Source: Geminicoccaceae bacterium (lineage in GTDB: Bacteria > Pseudomonadota > Alphaproteobacteria > Geminicoccales > Geminicoccaceae). From it: a stretch of 40,444 nucleotides of DNA. This document shows positions 19,264 through 28,538 of the stretch, piece by piece. How positions within the stretch are numbered: the first letter of the stretch is position 1; each line of letters begins with the position of its first letter. The stretch is from assembly GCA_020445645.1 (NCBI GenBank), contig JAGRGG010000015.1, positions 1 through 40,444 on the forward strand, given 5' to 3'. The position numbers were made by a program, and so were the translations under genes. The notes under the pieces were generated by a model, which did no database searches, was not told the DNA's origin, and saw nothing but the letters and a program-made list of their open reading frames with translations.

Positions 19264-19887
19264 ATGTTCGAGCTTGCCCAGCTCCAGGCCCTGCTCACCG
19301 TCATCCTCATCGACGTCGTCCTCGCGGGCGACAACGCCGTCGTCGTCGGCCTCGCCGCCGCCGGATTGCCGTCGCACGACCAGCGCCGCGTCATCTTCTG
19401 GGGCATCGTCATCGCCTTCCTGATGCGGGTCGCCTTCTCGGTCGTGGCGCTCGAACTCCTCCAGATCATCGGGCTCGTGCTCGCCGGCGGGCTCCTCCTC
19501 CTCTGGGTCGCCTGGAAGATGTACCGCGAACTCAAGGGCAAGCCCGGCGAGGAGGGGCCGCACGTCAGGCAGGCGAAGACCGTGCGCGGCGCCATCGTCC
19601 AGGTGGCGCTCGCCGACGTTTCCATGTCGCTCGACAACGTGCTGGCCGTCGCCGGCGCCGCCCGCGACCACTTCTGGACCCTCGTCTTCGGCCTCGCCTT
19701 CTCCCTCGCCCTCATGGGCCTCGCCGCCAACTGGCTCGCGGGCGTCATGGACCGCCACCGCTGGATCGCCTACGTCGGCCTCCTCGTCGTCCTTTACGTC
19801 GCCCTCTCGATGATCTGGGAGGGCGGCTGGGACGTGTACGAGGCCGTGGAAGGCCCCCCCGCCACCGAGGCCGCCCCCGCCGGCTAG
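19264..19887 (+). CDS. TerC/YjbE-family integral membrane protein
   Basis: The 207-residue protein has about six or seven membrane helices and two internally related acidic motifs: DVVLAGDNAVVVGLA at about 17-31 and DVSMSLDNVLAVAGAA in the second half. These define the TerC/YjbE family, whose studied members export manganese or assist metal loading of secreted enzymes. I chose the ATG at 19264; the ATG at 19210 would add 18 polar residues before the first helix. The ribosome binding site is weak in both cases. It is divergent from cobU (70 bp apart) and converges on pckA. A metal-export role is likely from the family, but the particular metal cannot be told. Confidence 0.85.
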   Translation: MFELAQLQALLTVILIDVVLAGDNAVVVGLAAAGLPSHDQRRVIFWGIVIAFLMRVAFSVVALELLQIIGLVLAGGLLLLWVAWKMYRELKGKPGEEGPHVRQAKTVRGAIVQVALADVSMSLDNVLAVAGAARDHFWTLVFGLAFSLALMGLAANWLAGVMDRHRWIAYVGLLVVLYVALSMIWEGGWDVYEAVEGPPATEAAPAG

Positions 19888-19907
19888 GGCGGGCGCGGCG
19901 GGCGGCC

Positions 19908-21494
19908 CTAGGCGGCGATGGCCGCCTTGCGCACCCCCTCGCCGACGCCGTCCTCGAACCGCCTGAAGTTCTCCGCGAACAGCCCCGCGACCTTCGCCGC
20001 CGTGCGGTCGAAGGCGGCGGGGTCGGCCCAGGTGCCTCGGGGGTCGAGAATGGCGGCGTCGACGCCGGGGCAGGCGGTGGGAACCCGAAGGCCGAAGACG
20101 GGGTCGGTGCGGGTCGGCGCCTCGGCGAGCCTGCCGTCGAGGGCGGCGGCGAGGAGGGCGCGGGTGGCCTTCAGGGGCATCCGTCGTCCCTCGCCGTAGG
20201 CGCCGCCGGTCCAGCCCGTGTTGACGAGCCAGCAGCGCGTGCCGTGCTCGGCGATGCGCCGGCCGAGCAGCTTCGCGTAGACCTCGGGCCTTCGCGGCAT
20301 GAAGGGGGCGCCGAAGCAGGCGGAGAACACGGCCTTGGGTTCGTCGACGCCGCGCTCGGTGCCGGCGAGCTTCGCCGTGTAGCCGGAGAGGAAGTGGTAC
20401 ATCGCCTGCTCGGGGCTTAGGATGGCGATCGGCGGCAGCACGCCGAAGGCGTCGGCGGTGAGCATCACCAGGTTGGCCGGGTGCCCCGCCCGCCCCGTCG
20501 GGCTCGCGTTCGGGATGAAGTCGAGCGGGTAGGAGGTGCGGCTGTTCTCGGCGAGGCTGCCGTCGTCGTAGTCGGGCCGGCGCGTCTTCGGGTCGAGGAC
20601 GACGTTCTCCAGGACGGCGCCGAAGCGGTCGGACGCGGCGTGGATCTCGGGCTCGGCTTCCGGGTCGAGCCCGATCGCCTTCGCGTAGCAGCCGCCCTCG
20701 AAGTTGAAGATGCCGGCGTCCCCCCAGCCGTGCTCGTCGTCGCCGATGAGCGTGCGGGCGGGGTCGGCCGAGAGCGTGGTCTTGCCGGTGCCGGACAGGC
20801 CGAAGAACAGGGCCGCGTCGCCGTCCGGCCCCACGTTCGCCGAGCAGTGCATCGGCAGGACGTTCTTCGCCGGCAGGAGGAAGTTCATGACGGTGAAGAT
20901 CGACTTCTTGATCTCGCCCGCGTAGGAGGTGTTGCCGACGACGACGAGGCGTTCTTCGAAGTCGAGCGCGATCACCGTCGAGGAGGCGGTGCCGTCGGTC
21001 CCGGGCTCCGCCTTGAAGGAGGGCAGTTGCAGCACGGTCCAGTCGGGGGCGAAGTCCTGAAGATCTCCGGCTTCCGGCCGGATGAACATGTTCCGCGCGA
21101 ACAGCGCGTGCCACGCCTCCTCGGTAACGACGCGGACGCCGATGCGGTAGCGGGGATCGGCGCCGGCGAAGAGGTCCTGGACGAAGAGTTCGCGCCCCGC
21201 CGCGTGGGCGAGCGCCCGGCGCTTCAGCCCGGCGAAGGCCTCGGGGGTCATCGCCCTGTTCGCCCGCCAGTCGACCGCGTCCCCGATCGAGGGGCGGGCG
21301 ACGACGTGCTTGTCGCCCGGCGAGCGGCCGGTGAAGGCGCCGGTGCGGGCGGCGAGCGCCCCGCCATCCGTAAGCTCGGCCTCGCCACGGCGGACCGCCG
21401 CCTCGATCAGGCGCGCCCTGTCCAGGTTGCGGTGGACGGCGCGGGCACCCTCAAGCCCCGCTACGATCCCGTCCCGGTCGGTGTGCGTGTTCAT
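19908..21494 (-). CDS. pckA: Phosphoenolpyruvate carboxykinase (ATP)
   Basis: PckA converts oxaloacetate and ATP to phosphoenolpyruvate in gluconeogenesis. From the ATG at 21494 it has 528 residues. It shows the ATP-type kinase motif [10 protein letters not shown] (232-241), the metal-binding [11 protein letters not shown] (249-259), [13 protein letters not shown] (188-200) and [15 protein letters not shown] (50-64), and the C-terminal [15 protein letters not shown]. The chosen start follows AAGGGGGGAG; an ATG at 21518 would add eight residues. It stands alone: the upstream MBL gene is divergent and terC converges on it with 20 bp between them. Length and motif set are complete. Confidence 0.97.
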   Translation of the reverse strand: MNTHTDRDGIVAGLEGARAVHRNLDRARLIEAAVRRGEAELTDGGALAARTGAFTGRSPGDKHVVARPSIGDAVDWRANRAMTPEAFAGLKRRALAHAAGRELFVQDLFAGADPRYRIGVRVVTEEAWHALFARNMFIRPEAGDLQDFAPDWTVLQLPSFKAEPGTDGTASSTVIALDFEERLVVVGNTSYAGEIKKSIFTVMNFLLPAKNVLPMHCSANVGPDGDAALFFGLSGTGKTTLSADPARTLIGDDEHGWGDAGIFNFEGGCYAKAIGLDPEAEPEIHAASDRFGAVLENVVLDPKTRRPDYDDGSLAENSRTSYPLDFIPNASPTGRAGHPANLVMLTADAFGVLPPIAILSPEQAMYHFLSGYTAKLAGTERGVDEPKAVFSACFGAPFMPRRPEVYAKLLGRRIAEHGTRCWLVNTGWTGGAYGEGRRMPLKATRALLAAALDGRLAEAPTRTDPVFGLRVPTACPGVDAAILDPRGTWADPAAFDRTAAKVAGLFAENFRRFEDGVGEGVRKAAIAA

Positions 21495-21740
21495 GGCGCG
21501 GACGACTCCCCCCTTCATGCTCCGGCGCGGACGCGGACCCCGCCCGGCCTCGACCCCCAGTTTCCGCCCCGCCGGCGCGGGGTCAACCGTTTCGGTCCCG
21601 CCCGCTCACGATGATACGGGCCGAGACGGGGATGGTATAGACGCGGCGGCGCCCGCCAACCCCTTGCTGCGGCGACCTGCCCCACGCCTTTTGCGGCGAT
21701 GCGACGCCACGTTTCCCCGACGACGAGGAGAAGGAAGACC

Positions 21741-22763
21741 TTGACGATCGAGTTCCACGCGGCGGCGGAGACGCCCGCACCCGGCGAGATCCGCCCGCTC
21801 CGGGACGGCCTGTTCTGGCTGCGCCTGCCCTTGCCCTTCGCCCTCGACCACGTCAACGTCTGGCTGCTCGACGACGGCGACGGCTGGACGGTCATCGACG
21901 CCGGCGTCGCCGACCGCCGCTGCCGGGCGATCTGGGACGAGACCCTGCAAGGCTTCCTCAAGGACCGCCCCGTCCGCCGCATCATAGCCACCCACTTCCA
22001 CCCCGACCACGCCGGCCTGTTCGGCGAGCTCGCGGCGAGAACCGGGGCGGAGCCCCTGATGAGCCGGACCGAGTGGCTGATGGCGCGCGGGCTCGCGCTC
22101 GACGACACCCCCTCCTTCCTCGACGCCGGCGCCGCCTACGACCGCGCGGCGGGCCTCCCCCCCGCCCTGGTCGCCACGCGCCGCGCGCGCGGCAACCTCT
22201 ACGCCAAGGGCGTCGTGCTGCCCCCCGCCCGCATCTCCCGCGTCGAGGCCGGCGACCGCCTCCGCCTCGGCGGCCGCGACTGGACCGTGCGCGTCGGCCG
22301 CGGCCACGCGCCCGAGATGCTCACCTTCGCCGCCGACGGGGGCGACCTCCTGATCGCCGCCGACCAGATCCTGCCGCGCATCTCCCCCGTCGTCGGCATC
22401 ATGGCGATGACGCCCGAAAAAGACCCGCTCGAAGACTTCCTCGCGTCGCTCGACTCCTACCTCGACCTCCCCGGCGACACCCTCGTCCTCCCCTCCCACG
22501 ACGCCCCCTTCGTCGGCCTGCACGACCGCGTCCGCGCCCTGAAGCGCCACCACGGCCTCCGCCTCGCCCGCTGCCTCGACGCGGCCTTCGAACCCCGCAC
22601 CCCGTATTCCATGCTCCCCGACCTCTTCCAGCGCCGCCTCGACGACAAGCAGCTCGGCTTCGCCCTCGCCGAGACGCTGGCGCACCTCGTCCACCTGGAG
22701 CGGAAGGGAGAGATGACGGCGGAGCGGGACAAGGAGGGGGTCGTCCGCTACCGGCGGCGGTAG
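21741..22763 (+). CDS. MBL-fold metallohydrolase (glyoxalase II / lactonase-like)
   Basis: The 340-residue cytoplasmic protein has the metallo-beta-lactamase metal site THFHPDHAG (H85, H87, D89, H90), a later histidine in GRGHAPEM, an aspartate in AADQILP and a histidine in LPSHDAPF, so a binuclear metal centre is expected. A C-terminal domain of about 80 residues resembles the winged-helix tail found in LACTB2-like members. The TTG start is chosen because GGAGAAGGA sits five or six bases before it; an ATG at 21699 would add 14 Arg-rich residues without a binding site. Substrate is unknown; hydrolysis of a thioester, lactone or similar ester is the family norm. It converges on the MttB-family gene across a repeat copy. 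Confidence 0.88.
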   Translation: MTIEFHAAAETPAPGEIRPLRDGLFWLRLPLPFALDHVNVWLLDDGDGWTVIDAGVADRRCRAIWDETLQGFLKDRPVRRIIATHFHPDHAGLFGELAARTGAEPLMSRTEWLMARGLALDDTPSFLDAGAAYDRAAGLPPALVATRRARGNLYAKGVVLPPARISRVEAGDRLRLGGRDWTVRVGRGHAPEMLTFAADGGDLLIAADQILPRISPVVGIMAMTPEKDPLEDFLASLDSYLDLPGDTLVLPSHDAPFVGLHDRVRALKRHHGLRLARCLDAAFEPRTPYSMLPDLFQRRLDDKQLGFALAETLAHLVHLERKGEMTAERDKEGVVRYRRR

Positions 22764-22779
22764 ACGCGAAGCGCGTTCA
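22762..22779. repeat. Dispersed intergenic repeat, copy 3 (between convergent stops)
   Basis: AGACGCGAAGCGCGTTCA spans from the TAG of the MBL gene to the TGA of the MttB-family gene. Seventeen of its bases (22763-22779) are identical to copy 2, which also lies between two convergent stops. It can fold into a short hairpin with an AAG loop. Confidence 0.75.
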
Positions 22780-24318
22780 GCCGTCGACCGCCGCCCCGCC
22801 CTCCTTGCGCCGCCGCGCCGCGAACGCCTCCAGTTCCTCGCGCACCCCCGGATCGACCGGCGGCGGCTCGAAGGCTTCGAGGGTGCGAAAGGCGATCTCG
22901 TGGGCGCGGGCGGCCGCGTCCTTGGCGCCGTATTCGGTCCACTGGCCGAAGTTGCGCCAGTCGGAGAGGAGGGGGGCGTAGAAGGCGTGCTCGTAGCGTT
23001 CGAGGGTGTGGGCGGTGGCGAAATAGTGCCCGCCGGGGCCGGCCTCGCGCACGGCATCCAGGGCCAGTTCGGCCTCGTTCACCGTCAGGGGCGTGAAGAG
23101 GGCCGCGAACATCTGGAGCATTTCCACGTCGATGACGAACTTCTCGAACGACGCGGTGAGCCCGCCCTCGAGCCAGCCGGCGCCGTGCATGACCAAGTTG
23201 GCGCCGCCCATCACGGCGCCCCAGAGGGACATCTGCGACTCGTAGGCCGCCTGGGCGTCGGGGGCGTTCGAGGCGTTCACGTTGGACGACCGCCAGGGCA
23301 GGTTCAGCCGCCTTGCGAGCTGGCCCGACGCGAAGGCGGCCTTGACGTATTCGGGCGTGCCGAAGGCGGGGGCGCCCGACTTCATGTCGACGTTGGAGGT
23401 GAAGGCGCCGTAGGCGACGGGGGCGCCGGGGCGGACGGCCTGGGCCAGCGCGATCCCCGCCATCGCCTCGGCGTGCTGCTGGGCGAGCGCGCCCGCGAGC
23501 GAGATGGGGGCCATCGCGCCGGCGAGGGTGAAGGGCGTGACGATCACCAGCTGCCCGGCCAGCGCGAAGTCGACGATGCCCTGCGCCATCAGGGCGTCGA
23601 TCTGGAGCGGCGAGTTGGTGTTGACGACCGTGTAGGCGCAGGGCGTGTCCCTGAACGCCTCGTGGGTCAGGCCGCGCCCGACCCGCACCATCTCCAGGCA
23701 GTCGGCGACGGCTTGAGCGCCCCGGCAGAAGACGAAGGGCACCTTGTCGCTGAGCAGGAGCTGGTAAAGCGTCAGGTCGAGGTGGCGGGTGCGCGGCGGC
23801 ACGTCGAGCGGCTCGACGGCGGGGTTCAGGAGGTGGATCACGTCGAACGACTGGCCGAGGCGCATGAGGTTCTTGAAGTCCTCCAGCGTCCCCGGCCGCC
23901 GGCCCCCCTTCAGGTCGCTCGCGTGCGGCGGGCCGCCCACCGTGCCGAACGCCACGGCGTCGCCGCCGACCCGGACCGCGCGTTCGGGGCTGCCGCCTTT
24001 GAGCGTCAGCGTCGGTGGGGCCTGCGCCAGGAGCCCGGCGATCAGGTCCCCGTCGAGCCGGACCATCCGGCCACCGTCGTCGACCTCGGCGCCCGCGGCG
24101 CGGAACAGGCTGCGCGCGCCGTCGTGGAGGACCCGCACCCCGATCTCCTTCAGGATCCTAAGCGCGGCGCCGTGGATCGCCTCGACCTGATCGTCGGAGA
24201 GGATGCGGATCGGCGGGAACGGGTTGCGGAGGCGCCGCTGCTCGATCCGCGCGCCGCCGCGCGCCGACCCGGCCCCGCGGCGAAGCGCCCGCTCCGACCG
24301 CCGCTCGCGCTCAGCCAT
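22777..24318 (-). CDS. Non-pyrrolysine MttB-family corrinoid-dependent methyltransferase
   Basis: The 513-residue protein belongs to the trimethylamine methyltransferase (MttB) superfamily by its overall length and segments such as RNPFPPIRILSDDQVEAIH (31-49), GTVGGPPHASD, SPLQIDALMAQGIVDFALAGQ, LGG/SAPAFGTPEYVKAAF and GANLVMHGAGWLEGG. The family moves a methyl group from a methylated amine to a corrinoid protein. No internal amber codon is present, and the region around residues 341-355 (PWRSSNVNASNAPDAQ), where true MttB has pyrrolysine, has ordinary residues. It is therefore of the MtgB-like type, members of which demethylate glycine betaine, proline betaine or carnitine. ATG 24318 has GAGGGGG upstream; a GTG at 24333 overlapping the preceding stop is an alternative. 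No corrinoid protein is encoded nearby. Confidence 0.9.
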   Translation of the reverse strand: MAERERRSERALRRGAGSARGGARIEQRRLRNPFPPIRILSDDQVEAIHGAALRILKEIGVRVLHDGARSLFRAAGAEVDDGGRMVRLDGDLIAGLLAQAPPTLTLKGGSPERAVRVGGDAVAFGTVGGPPHASDLKGGRRPGTLEDFKNLMRLGQSFDVIHLLNPAVEPLDVPPRTRHLDLTLYQLLLSDKVPFVFCRGAQAVADCLEMVRVGRGLTHEAFRDTPCAYTVVNTNSPLQIDALMAQGIVDFALAGQLVIVTPFTLAGAMAPISLAGALAQQHAEAMAGIALAQAVRPGAPVAYGAFTSNVDMKSGAPAFGTPEYVKAAFASGQLARRLNLPWRSSNVNASNAPDAQAAYESQMSLWGAVMGGANLVMHGAGWLEGGLTASFEKFVIDVEMLQMFAALFTPLTVNEAELALDAVREAGPGGHYFATAHTLERYEHAFYAPLLSDWRNFGQWTEYGAKDAAARAHEIAFRTLEAFEPPPVDPGVREELEAFAARRRKEGGAAVDG

Positions 24319-24329
24319 GACCGTCCCCC

Positions 24330-24956
24330 TCACCGTCCCTTGTTCAGGTCGCGCATCATCGCCGCCACCTCGCCCGGCCCCTCGGCCTCGAGCCGCCCGA
24401 TCGCGGCCTTCGTGTCCGGCCAGCGCTCGTCCTGGCCCATCTTGAACTTGGCCTCCAGCCGCGCGATCGGCAGGCGGAACCCCCTGATGCGCGGCAGCCT
24501 GCGCTCGACCCCGCCCGGCCCCAGTTCGCCCATGCTCCAGGCCGATTCCCGCCCGCGTTCAAGGCGGCTGGTCAATTCGTGGAGGTGGCGGGCCGTCTCC
24601 CCGTCGTCGGTCGGCACGGGGCGGCCGTGGCAGTGGACCACGGCGAAGTTCCAGGTGGGCGCGCTGTCGCGCACGGGTTCCGCCGGGTACCAGGAGGACG
24701 AGACATAGGCGTGGGGGCCGGTGAAGACGGCGACCGAAGGCGCGCCCGCCTCGACCAGGGCGCAGTGGTCGTTGTCCCTGGCCAGGTGCGAGACCAAGGT
24801 GCCGTGCGGCCCGCCGTCTTGGCGCACGAAGACGAGGTGCGAGACGGCGGGGCCGTCCGCCCCCTGGCTCACGAAGGCGGCGAAGGCGAGCCGGTCGATC
24901 AGCCGGTGGACGTCGTCCAGCGCGGGCGGGTCCCAGACGGGCTTCGTGTAGAGCAT
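24330..24956 (-). CDS. PaiB-family FMN-binding split-barrel protein
   Basis: The 208-residue protein resembles PaiB-type 'FMN-binding negative transcriptional regulators'. It has the N-terminal FVSQGADGPAVSHLVFV strand region (28-44), SHLARDNDH (56-64), the hallmark YVSSSWYPAEPVRDSAPTWNF (about 84-104), and a C-terminal LEAKFKMGQDERWPDTKAAI segment. Family members bind flavin or related cofactors; a regulatory role is reported for Bacillus PaiB, but many others are probably enzymes or detoxifiers. It lies 6 bp downstream of the M20 hydrolase gene, and its stop overlaps a possible GTG start of the MttB-family gene, so the three are almost surely one operon. Confidence 0.85.
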   Translation of the reverse strand: MLYTKPVWDPPALDDVHRLIDRLAFAAFVSQGADGPAVSHLVFVRQDGGPHGTLVSHLARDNDHCALVEAGAPSVAVFTGPHAYVSSSWYPAEPVRDSAPTWNFAVVHCHGRPVPTDDGETARHLHELTSRLERGRESAWSMGELGPGGVERRLPRIRGFRLPIARLEAKFKMGQDERWPDTKAAIGRLEAEGPGEVAAMMRDLNKGR

Positions 24957-24962
24957 GGCGCC

Positions 24963-26597
24963 TCAGCCCTCCAGCGCCGCCAGCGCCACCGCCCGCACGA
25001 GGCGGGGCAGGACCCCGAAGGCGTAGGGGACGTGCACCCGCTCCAGCCAGTGGTGGTAGTCGCGCCCCCAGGGGCCGACGTTGACCATCGGCCAGCCGGG
25101 GCCGGGGCGGGCCGGGTCCCAGTCGATGCTGGAGCCCCAGACGGGGGTGTTGGCGGCGGCGGCCGTGAGATCGGCGGCGTCGATGGGGCCTAAGAAGCTC
25201 ATGTCGACGATGACCGGCAGCTGACGGACGACGCCGATGTCCGTGCCCGTCGCGGCCGCCACTTCGGCCGTGGCCCGACGGATGCGCGCCTCCAGCCCGT
25301 CGCCGCCGGCGAGGCGGACGGCGGGGTAGGGCATCGAGGCGAAGCCCAGCACCACGGCCGGGCCTTCGAGCCCCGAGGCGTCCCAGGCGGCCTCGGTGAG
25401 GGTCCGGCAGCGGGTCGGCAGGTCGAGGTCCGCTTGACCGGCGAGGTCGGCGGCGAGCGCTTCGAAGCGGGCGTCGAAGCCGGGGTCCGCCGCCCGCGCC
25501 CGCGCCCGCACCTCCTCGAAGCGCCACGTCCCGAACCGCGCCCAGGCCCCCGTCAGCGGCGGCGGGTTTTGCAGCCGCGCCGCCCGCTCGGCGATCCTGG
25601 CCCTGGCCCGCTCCGTCGCCCGGAGGGCAAGGCCCGCCGCGACCGCCAGCACCTCCGAGGCCGGGCGCGCCTTCGTGAGCACGTTCCAGATGAGCCACGC
25701 CCGGCCGGGCGTCGTGACGTTGTAGAGGGTCTTCAGGTCGCGGGCGCCCAGCGCCGTCGGCGGCACCGCCGCCTCGCCGTCCGCCTCCTCGCCGAGTTCG
25801 GGCGCGAACTCGACCTCGGCCAGGAGTTCGGCCGCGAGGTGGGCGGCGTTGACGCCGTCGAGCGGGTAGCAGGCGTGGGCCTCGACCCCGACGACGAGGA
25901 CGCTGAGCAGCAGCTTGCCGATGCAGCCCAAGGCCACGACCCGGCCGGACGCGCCGTCGCCCTGGTCCGAGACCGCGTCCAGGTTGATCCCCAAGGCCAC
26001 CTCCAGGCCGCGCCCGGCGAGGAGCCCCGGCAGGGCCTCGGCGGCGGCGCGCATCCCGGCCGAGCGGTCCTCCTCGTCGGGGGTGGCGAGGAAGACGAGG
26101 CTGCCCAGGCATTCGGGGTCGGCGGCGTGGGCCTCGAGCACGGCGAGGCCCGCCGCGAGGCCGGACTTCATGTCGAGGAGGCCGCGCCCCGGCAGGAAGC
26201 CGCCCGAGCGCAGGTCGTCGAGCGCCAGTTCGTGCCCGCCGCCCGCCTCCAGCCGGGCGACGATGCCCTGGCGCAGGCGCTCCGGGTGCCACGCGAGGTC
26301 CTTCAGTGGCCCGTAGTCGTCGACCGGCACCACGTCGTAGTGCCCGGCGAGCAGCACCGCGCGGCGGCCCCGGCCCCGGACGACGGCGACCACGTTCTCG
26401 CGCCCGTAGGGGCCGCCCGGCACCGGCAGGCGGATCAGGTCGCCGGGGTTGTCCCGGAAGTAGGGATGGGCGCCGACGAGGCCCGCCAGCCGCCCGGCGA
26501 ACCCCGCCTCGTCCGCCGTGCCCGTGACCGAGGGCCACGAGGTGAGGGTCAGCGCGAGGTCGCGGGCGCGGTCGGCGAGCGCGGCGTCGTCCGGCAT
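24963..26597 (-). CDS. M20-family metallohydrolase, RocB-like
   Basis: The 544-residue protein matches the M20 peptidase superfamily. It has LLAGHYDVVP (H86, D88), a bridging Asp in GRGLLDMKSG (D142) and the general-base Glu pair in ATPDEED (E175/E176). Length and the internal NVTTPGRAWLIWNVLT segment suggest the RocB ('arginine utilization protein') subgroup rather than ArgE or DapE. It should hydrolyse an amide or peptide bond using two zinc ions in the cytoplasm. The ATG at 26597 follows AGGAAGG by about eight bases. It is first in the leftward operon with the PaiB- and MttB-type genes and is divergent from the peptide ABC transporter, pointing to hydrolysis of the imported compound. Substrate is not determinable from sequence. 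Confidence 0.88.
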   Translation of the reverse strand: MPDDAALADRARDLALTLTSWPSVTGTADEAGFAGRLAGLVGAHPYFRDNPGDLIRLPVPGGPYGRENVVAVVRGRGRRAVLLAGHYDVVPVDDYGPLKDLAWHPERLRQGIVARLEAGGGHELALDDLRSGGFLPGRGLLDMKSGLAAGLAVLEAHAADPECLGSLVFLATPDEEDRSAGMRAAAEALPGLLAGRGLEVALGINLDAVSDQGDGASGRVVALGCIGKLLLSVLVVGVEAHACYPLDGVNAAHLAAELLAEVEFAPELGEEADGEAAVPPTALGARDLKTLYNVTTPGRAWLIWNVLTKARPASEVLAVAAGLALRATERARARIAERAARLQNPPPLTGAWARFGTWRFEEVRARARAADPGFDARFEALAADLAGQADLDLPTRCRTLTEAAWDASGLEGPAVVLGFASMPYPAVRLAGGDGLEARIRRATAEVAAATGTDIGVVRQLPVIVDMSFLGPIDAADLTAAAANTPVWGSSIDWDPARPGPGWPMVNVGPWGRDYHHWLERVHVPYAFGVLPRLVRAVALAALEG

Positions 26598-26689
26598 GGT
26601 CTCTGCCTTCCTGGTCGCTGTCGACCCCTTCTAGTACGAACGCAAGGCGGTTCCCAGGGGCGGTTCGGCCGGCCCCCGCCCGTTGCCTT

Positions 26690-26718
26690 TTGACACCGCC
26701 CCGGAGCCGAACTAGGTT
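26690..26718 (+). promoter_or_regulatory. Sigma70-type promoter of the peptide ABC transporter operon
   Basis: TTGACA at 26690-26695 and TAGGTT at 26713-26718 are separated by exactly 17 bp. They lie about 50 bp before the ATG of the binding protein at 26771, which itself has GGGAGGAA as ribosome binding site. The -35 is a perfect consensus match and the -10 is moderate. No operator palindrome is obvious. Confidence 0.7.
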
Positions 26719-26770
26719 CTCTTGCAGGAACAAGAACAAGACACGGCGACCCGTCCGGGAGGAACCCTCG

Positions 26771-28441
26771 ATGTCCAAGAACGACAGGCAGCACCCGCTC
26801 GTCGAGAAGATGCGGGAACAGCTGGCGGACGGCCGCTGCGGCCGGCGCGAGTTCCTGCGCAACGTGACCCTGCTCGGCGTCGCCGCCCCCGCCGCCTACG
26901 CGATGGCCGGCTCGATCCTGGGCAAATCCCTCGTGCCGGCGGCGCTGGCGCAGGAGGGGGCCAAGAAGGGCGGCACGCTTCGGGTCGCCATGCAGGTCCA
27001 GAAGATGGACGACCCGGCGACCTATTCCTGGATCCAGATGTCGAACCAGACCCGGCACGTCGCCGAGTACCTGACGCTGACCGACGCCGAGAACATCACC
27101 CACCCGCTGCTCGCCGAGAGCTGGGAGCCCAACGACGACCTGACCGAGTGGACCTTCAAGCTCCGCCAGGGGGTCAAGTGGCACAACGGCGACGACTTCG
27201 TCGCCGACCACGTGAAGTGGAACGTCGAGCGCTGGCTCGACCCGGCCTTGGGTTCCTCCAACGCCGGGCTGTCGACCTTCTCGGCGATGGTCGAGGACTC
27301 GGACGACACGAAGAAGATGATCGACGGCGCCGTCGAGGTCGTCGACCCGCACACCATCGTCTTCAAGCTCTCGAAGCCCGTCCTCTCGGTGCCGGAGGAC
27401 CTCTACAACTACCCGACCATGATCCTCCACCCGAGCTTCAAGCCGCCGTTCTCCGACAACCCGGTCGGCACCGGCGCCTACACGCTCGCGGAGCTTCAGG
27501 TGGGGCAGGTGTGCAAGCTGAAGCGCGCCACCCAGACGACGGATGGCAAGCCGTTCACGTACTGGGGCGACGAGCCCTACCTCGACGAGATCCACTACTA
27601 CCACTTCGACGCCGACAACCAGCTCACCGCCTTCGCGTCGGGCGACGTCGACACGATCTACGAGTTCAGCATCGAGCAGCTGCCGCTCGCCGAGGCCCTG
27701 CCGGGACAGGTGCTCGAGGTCCGCACCGCCCAGACCCTGTGCTGCCGGATGCAGGTGGACAAGCCGCCCTTCGACGACCTCAGGGTACGGCAGGCCATCG
27801 TCAAGGCCTGCGACAACGCGGCCATGCCGGCCCTCGTCTTCCAGGGTCGGGGCGACATCGGCGAGAACCACCACGTCGCCCCCGTCCACCCCGAATACTA
27901 CCAGCTGCCGAAGCTGGAGCGCGACGTCGAGGGGGCGAAGAAGCTCCTGGAGGAGGCCGGCAAGGCCGGGCTCGAGGTGACGATCGACATCGGCAACACC
28001 GACGGCCCGTGGCATCAGGCGGTGGCCGAGATCATGCGCGACCAGCTGAAGGACGCCGGCATCCGGCTCAACATCAACGTGATGCCGGCGTCGAAGTACT
28101 GGGAGATCTGGACCCAGACGCCGTTCGGCGGCACCGCCTGGACCCACCGTCCCCTGGGCACCCAGGTGCTGTCGCTCGCCTACCGCACCGGCGGGGCCTG
28201 GAACGAGTCCCACTACGACAACCCGAAGTTCAACGAAGCGCTCGACAAGGCCGAGGCCGAGGTCGACGTCGAGAAGCGGCGCGAGCTGATGCAGCCGGTC
28301 GAGAAGATCCTCCAGGACGACGCCGTCATGGTCCAGCCGATCTGGCGCCCCGTCTTCACGATCATCAACGACACGGTCCAGGACTACGTCGCCCACCCGA
28401 CCGAGGTTCACCAGTTCAACAAGGTCTGGCTCTCCGCCTAG
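26771..28441 (+). CDS. Tat-exported substrate-binding protein of a dipeptide/oligopeptide-type ABC importer
   Basis: The 556-residue protein belongs to the SBP_bac_5 (DppA/OppA) family. LAESWEPNDDLTEWTFKLRQGVKWHNGD (about 116-143) is the classic signature, and the rest follows the family to PIWRPVFTIINDTVQDYV near the end. The N-terminus has a twin-arginine motif, GRREFLRNVTLLG (24-36), then a hydrophobic stretch and ALA-Q as likely cleavage near residue 60, so it is exported folded to the periplasm by Tat; no lipobox is present. It heads a four-gene operon with its own promoter. Ligands for the family include peptides, opines, glycosides and quaternary compounds. The adjacent M20/MttB operon suggests an N-methylated or amide-linked ligand. 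Confidence 0.93.
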   Translation: MSKNDRQHPLVEKMREQLADGRCGRREFLRNVTLLGVAAPAAYAMAGSILGKSLVPAALAQEGAKKGGTLRVAMQVQKMDDPATYSWIQMSNQTRHVAEYLTLTDAENITHPLLAESWEPNDDLTEWTFKLRQGVKWHNGDDFVADHVKWNVERWLDPALGSSNAGLSTFSAMVEDSDDTKKMIDGAVEVVDPHTIVFKLSKPVLSVPEDLYNYPTMILHPSFKPPFSDNPVGTGAYTLAELQVGQVCKLKRATQTTDGKPFTYWGDEPYLDEIHYYHFDADNQLTAFASGDVDTIYEFSIEQLPLAEALPGQVLEVRTAQTLCCRMQVDKPPFDDLRVRQAIVKACDNAAMPALVFQGRGDIGENHHVAPVHPEYYQLPKLERDVEGAKKLLEEAGKAGLEVTIDIGNTDGPWHQAVAEIMRDQLKDAGIRLNINVMPASKYWEIWTQTPFGGTAWTHRPLGTQVLSLAYRTGGAWNESHYDNPKFNEALDKAEAEVDVEKRRELMQPVEKILQDDAVMVQPIWRPVFTIINDTVQDYVAHPTEVHQFNKVWLSA

Positions 28442-28451
28442 ACCAGCCTTC

Positions 28452-28495
28452 GGCCCGGGCGCCCTTCCCGATCGGGTGGGGGGGACGCCCGGGCC
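28452..28495 (+). promoter_or_regulatory. Intercistronic hairpin between binding-protein and permease genes
   Basis: GGCCCGGGCG (28452-28461) is exactly complementary to CGCCCGGGCC (28486-28495), with a small internal palindrome CCCGATCGGG (28467-28476) in the loop. It follows the stop of the binding-protein gene. No T-run follows, so it is more likely to stabilise the upstream mRNA or partially attenuate transcription than to terminate it fully; this arrangement commonly raises binding-protein levels over permease levels. Confidence 0.65.
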
Positions 28496-28538
28496 TTCCC
28501 CGTCGTGACGCCTTGAGAAGCAAAAGGAAGAAGACGGC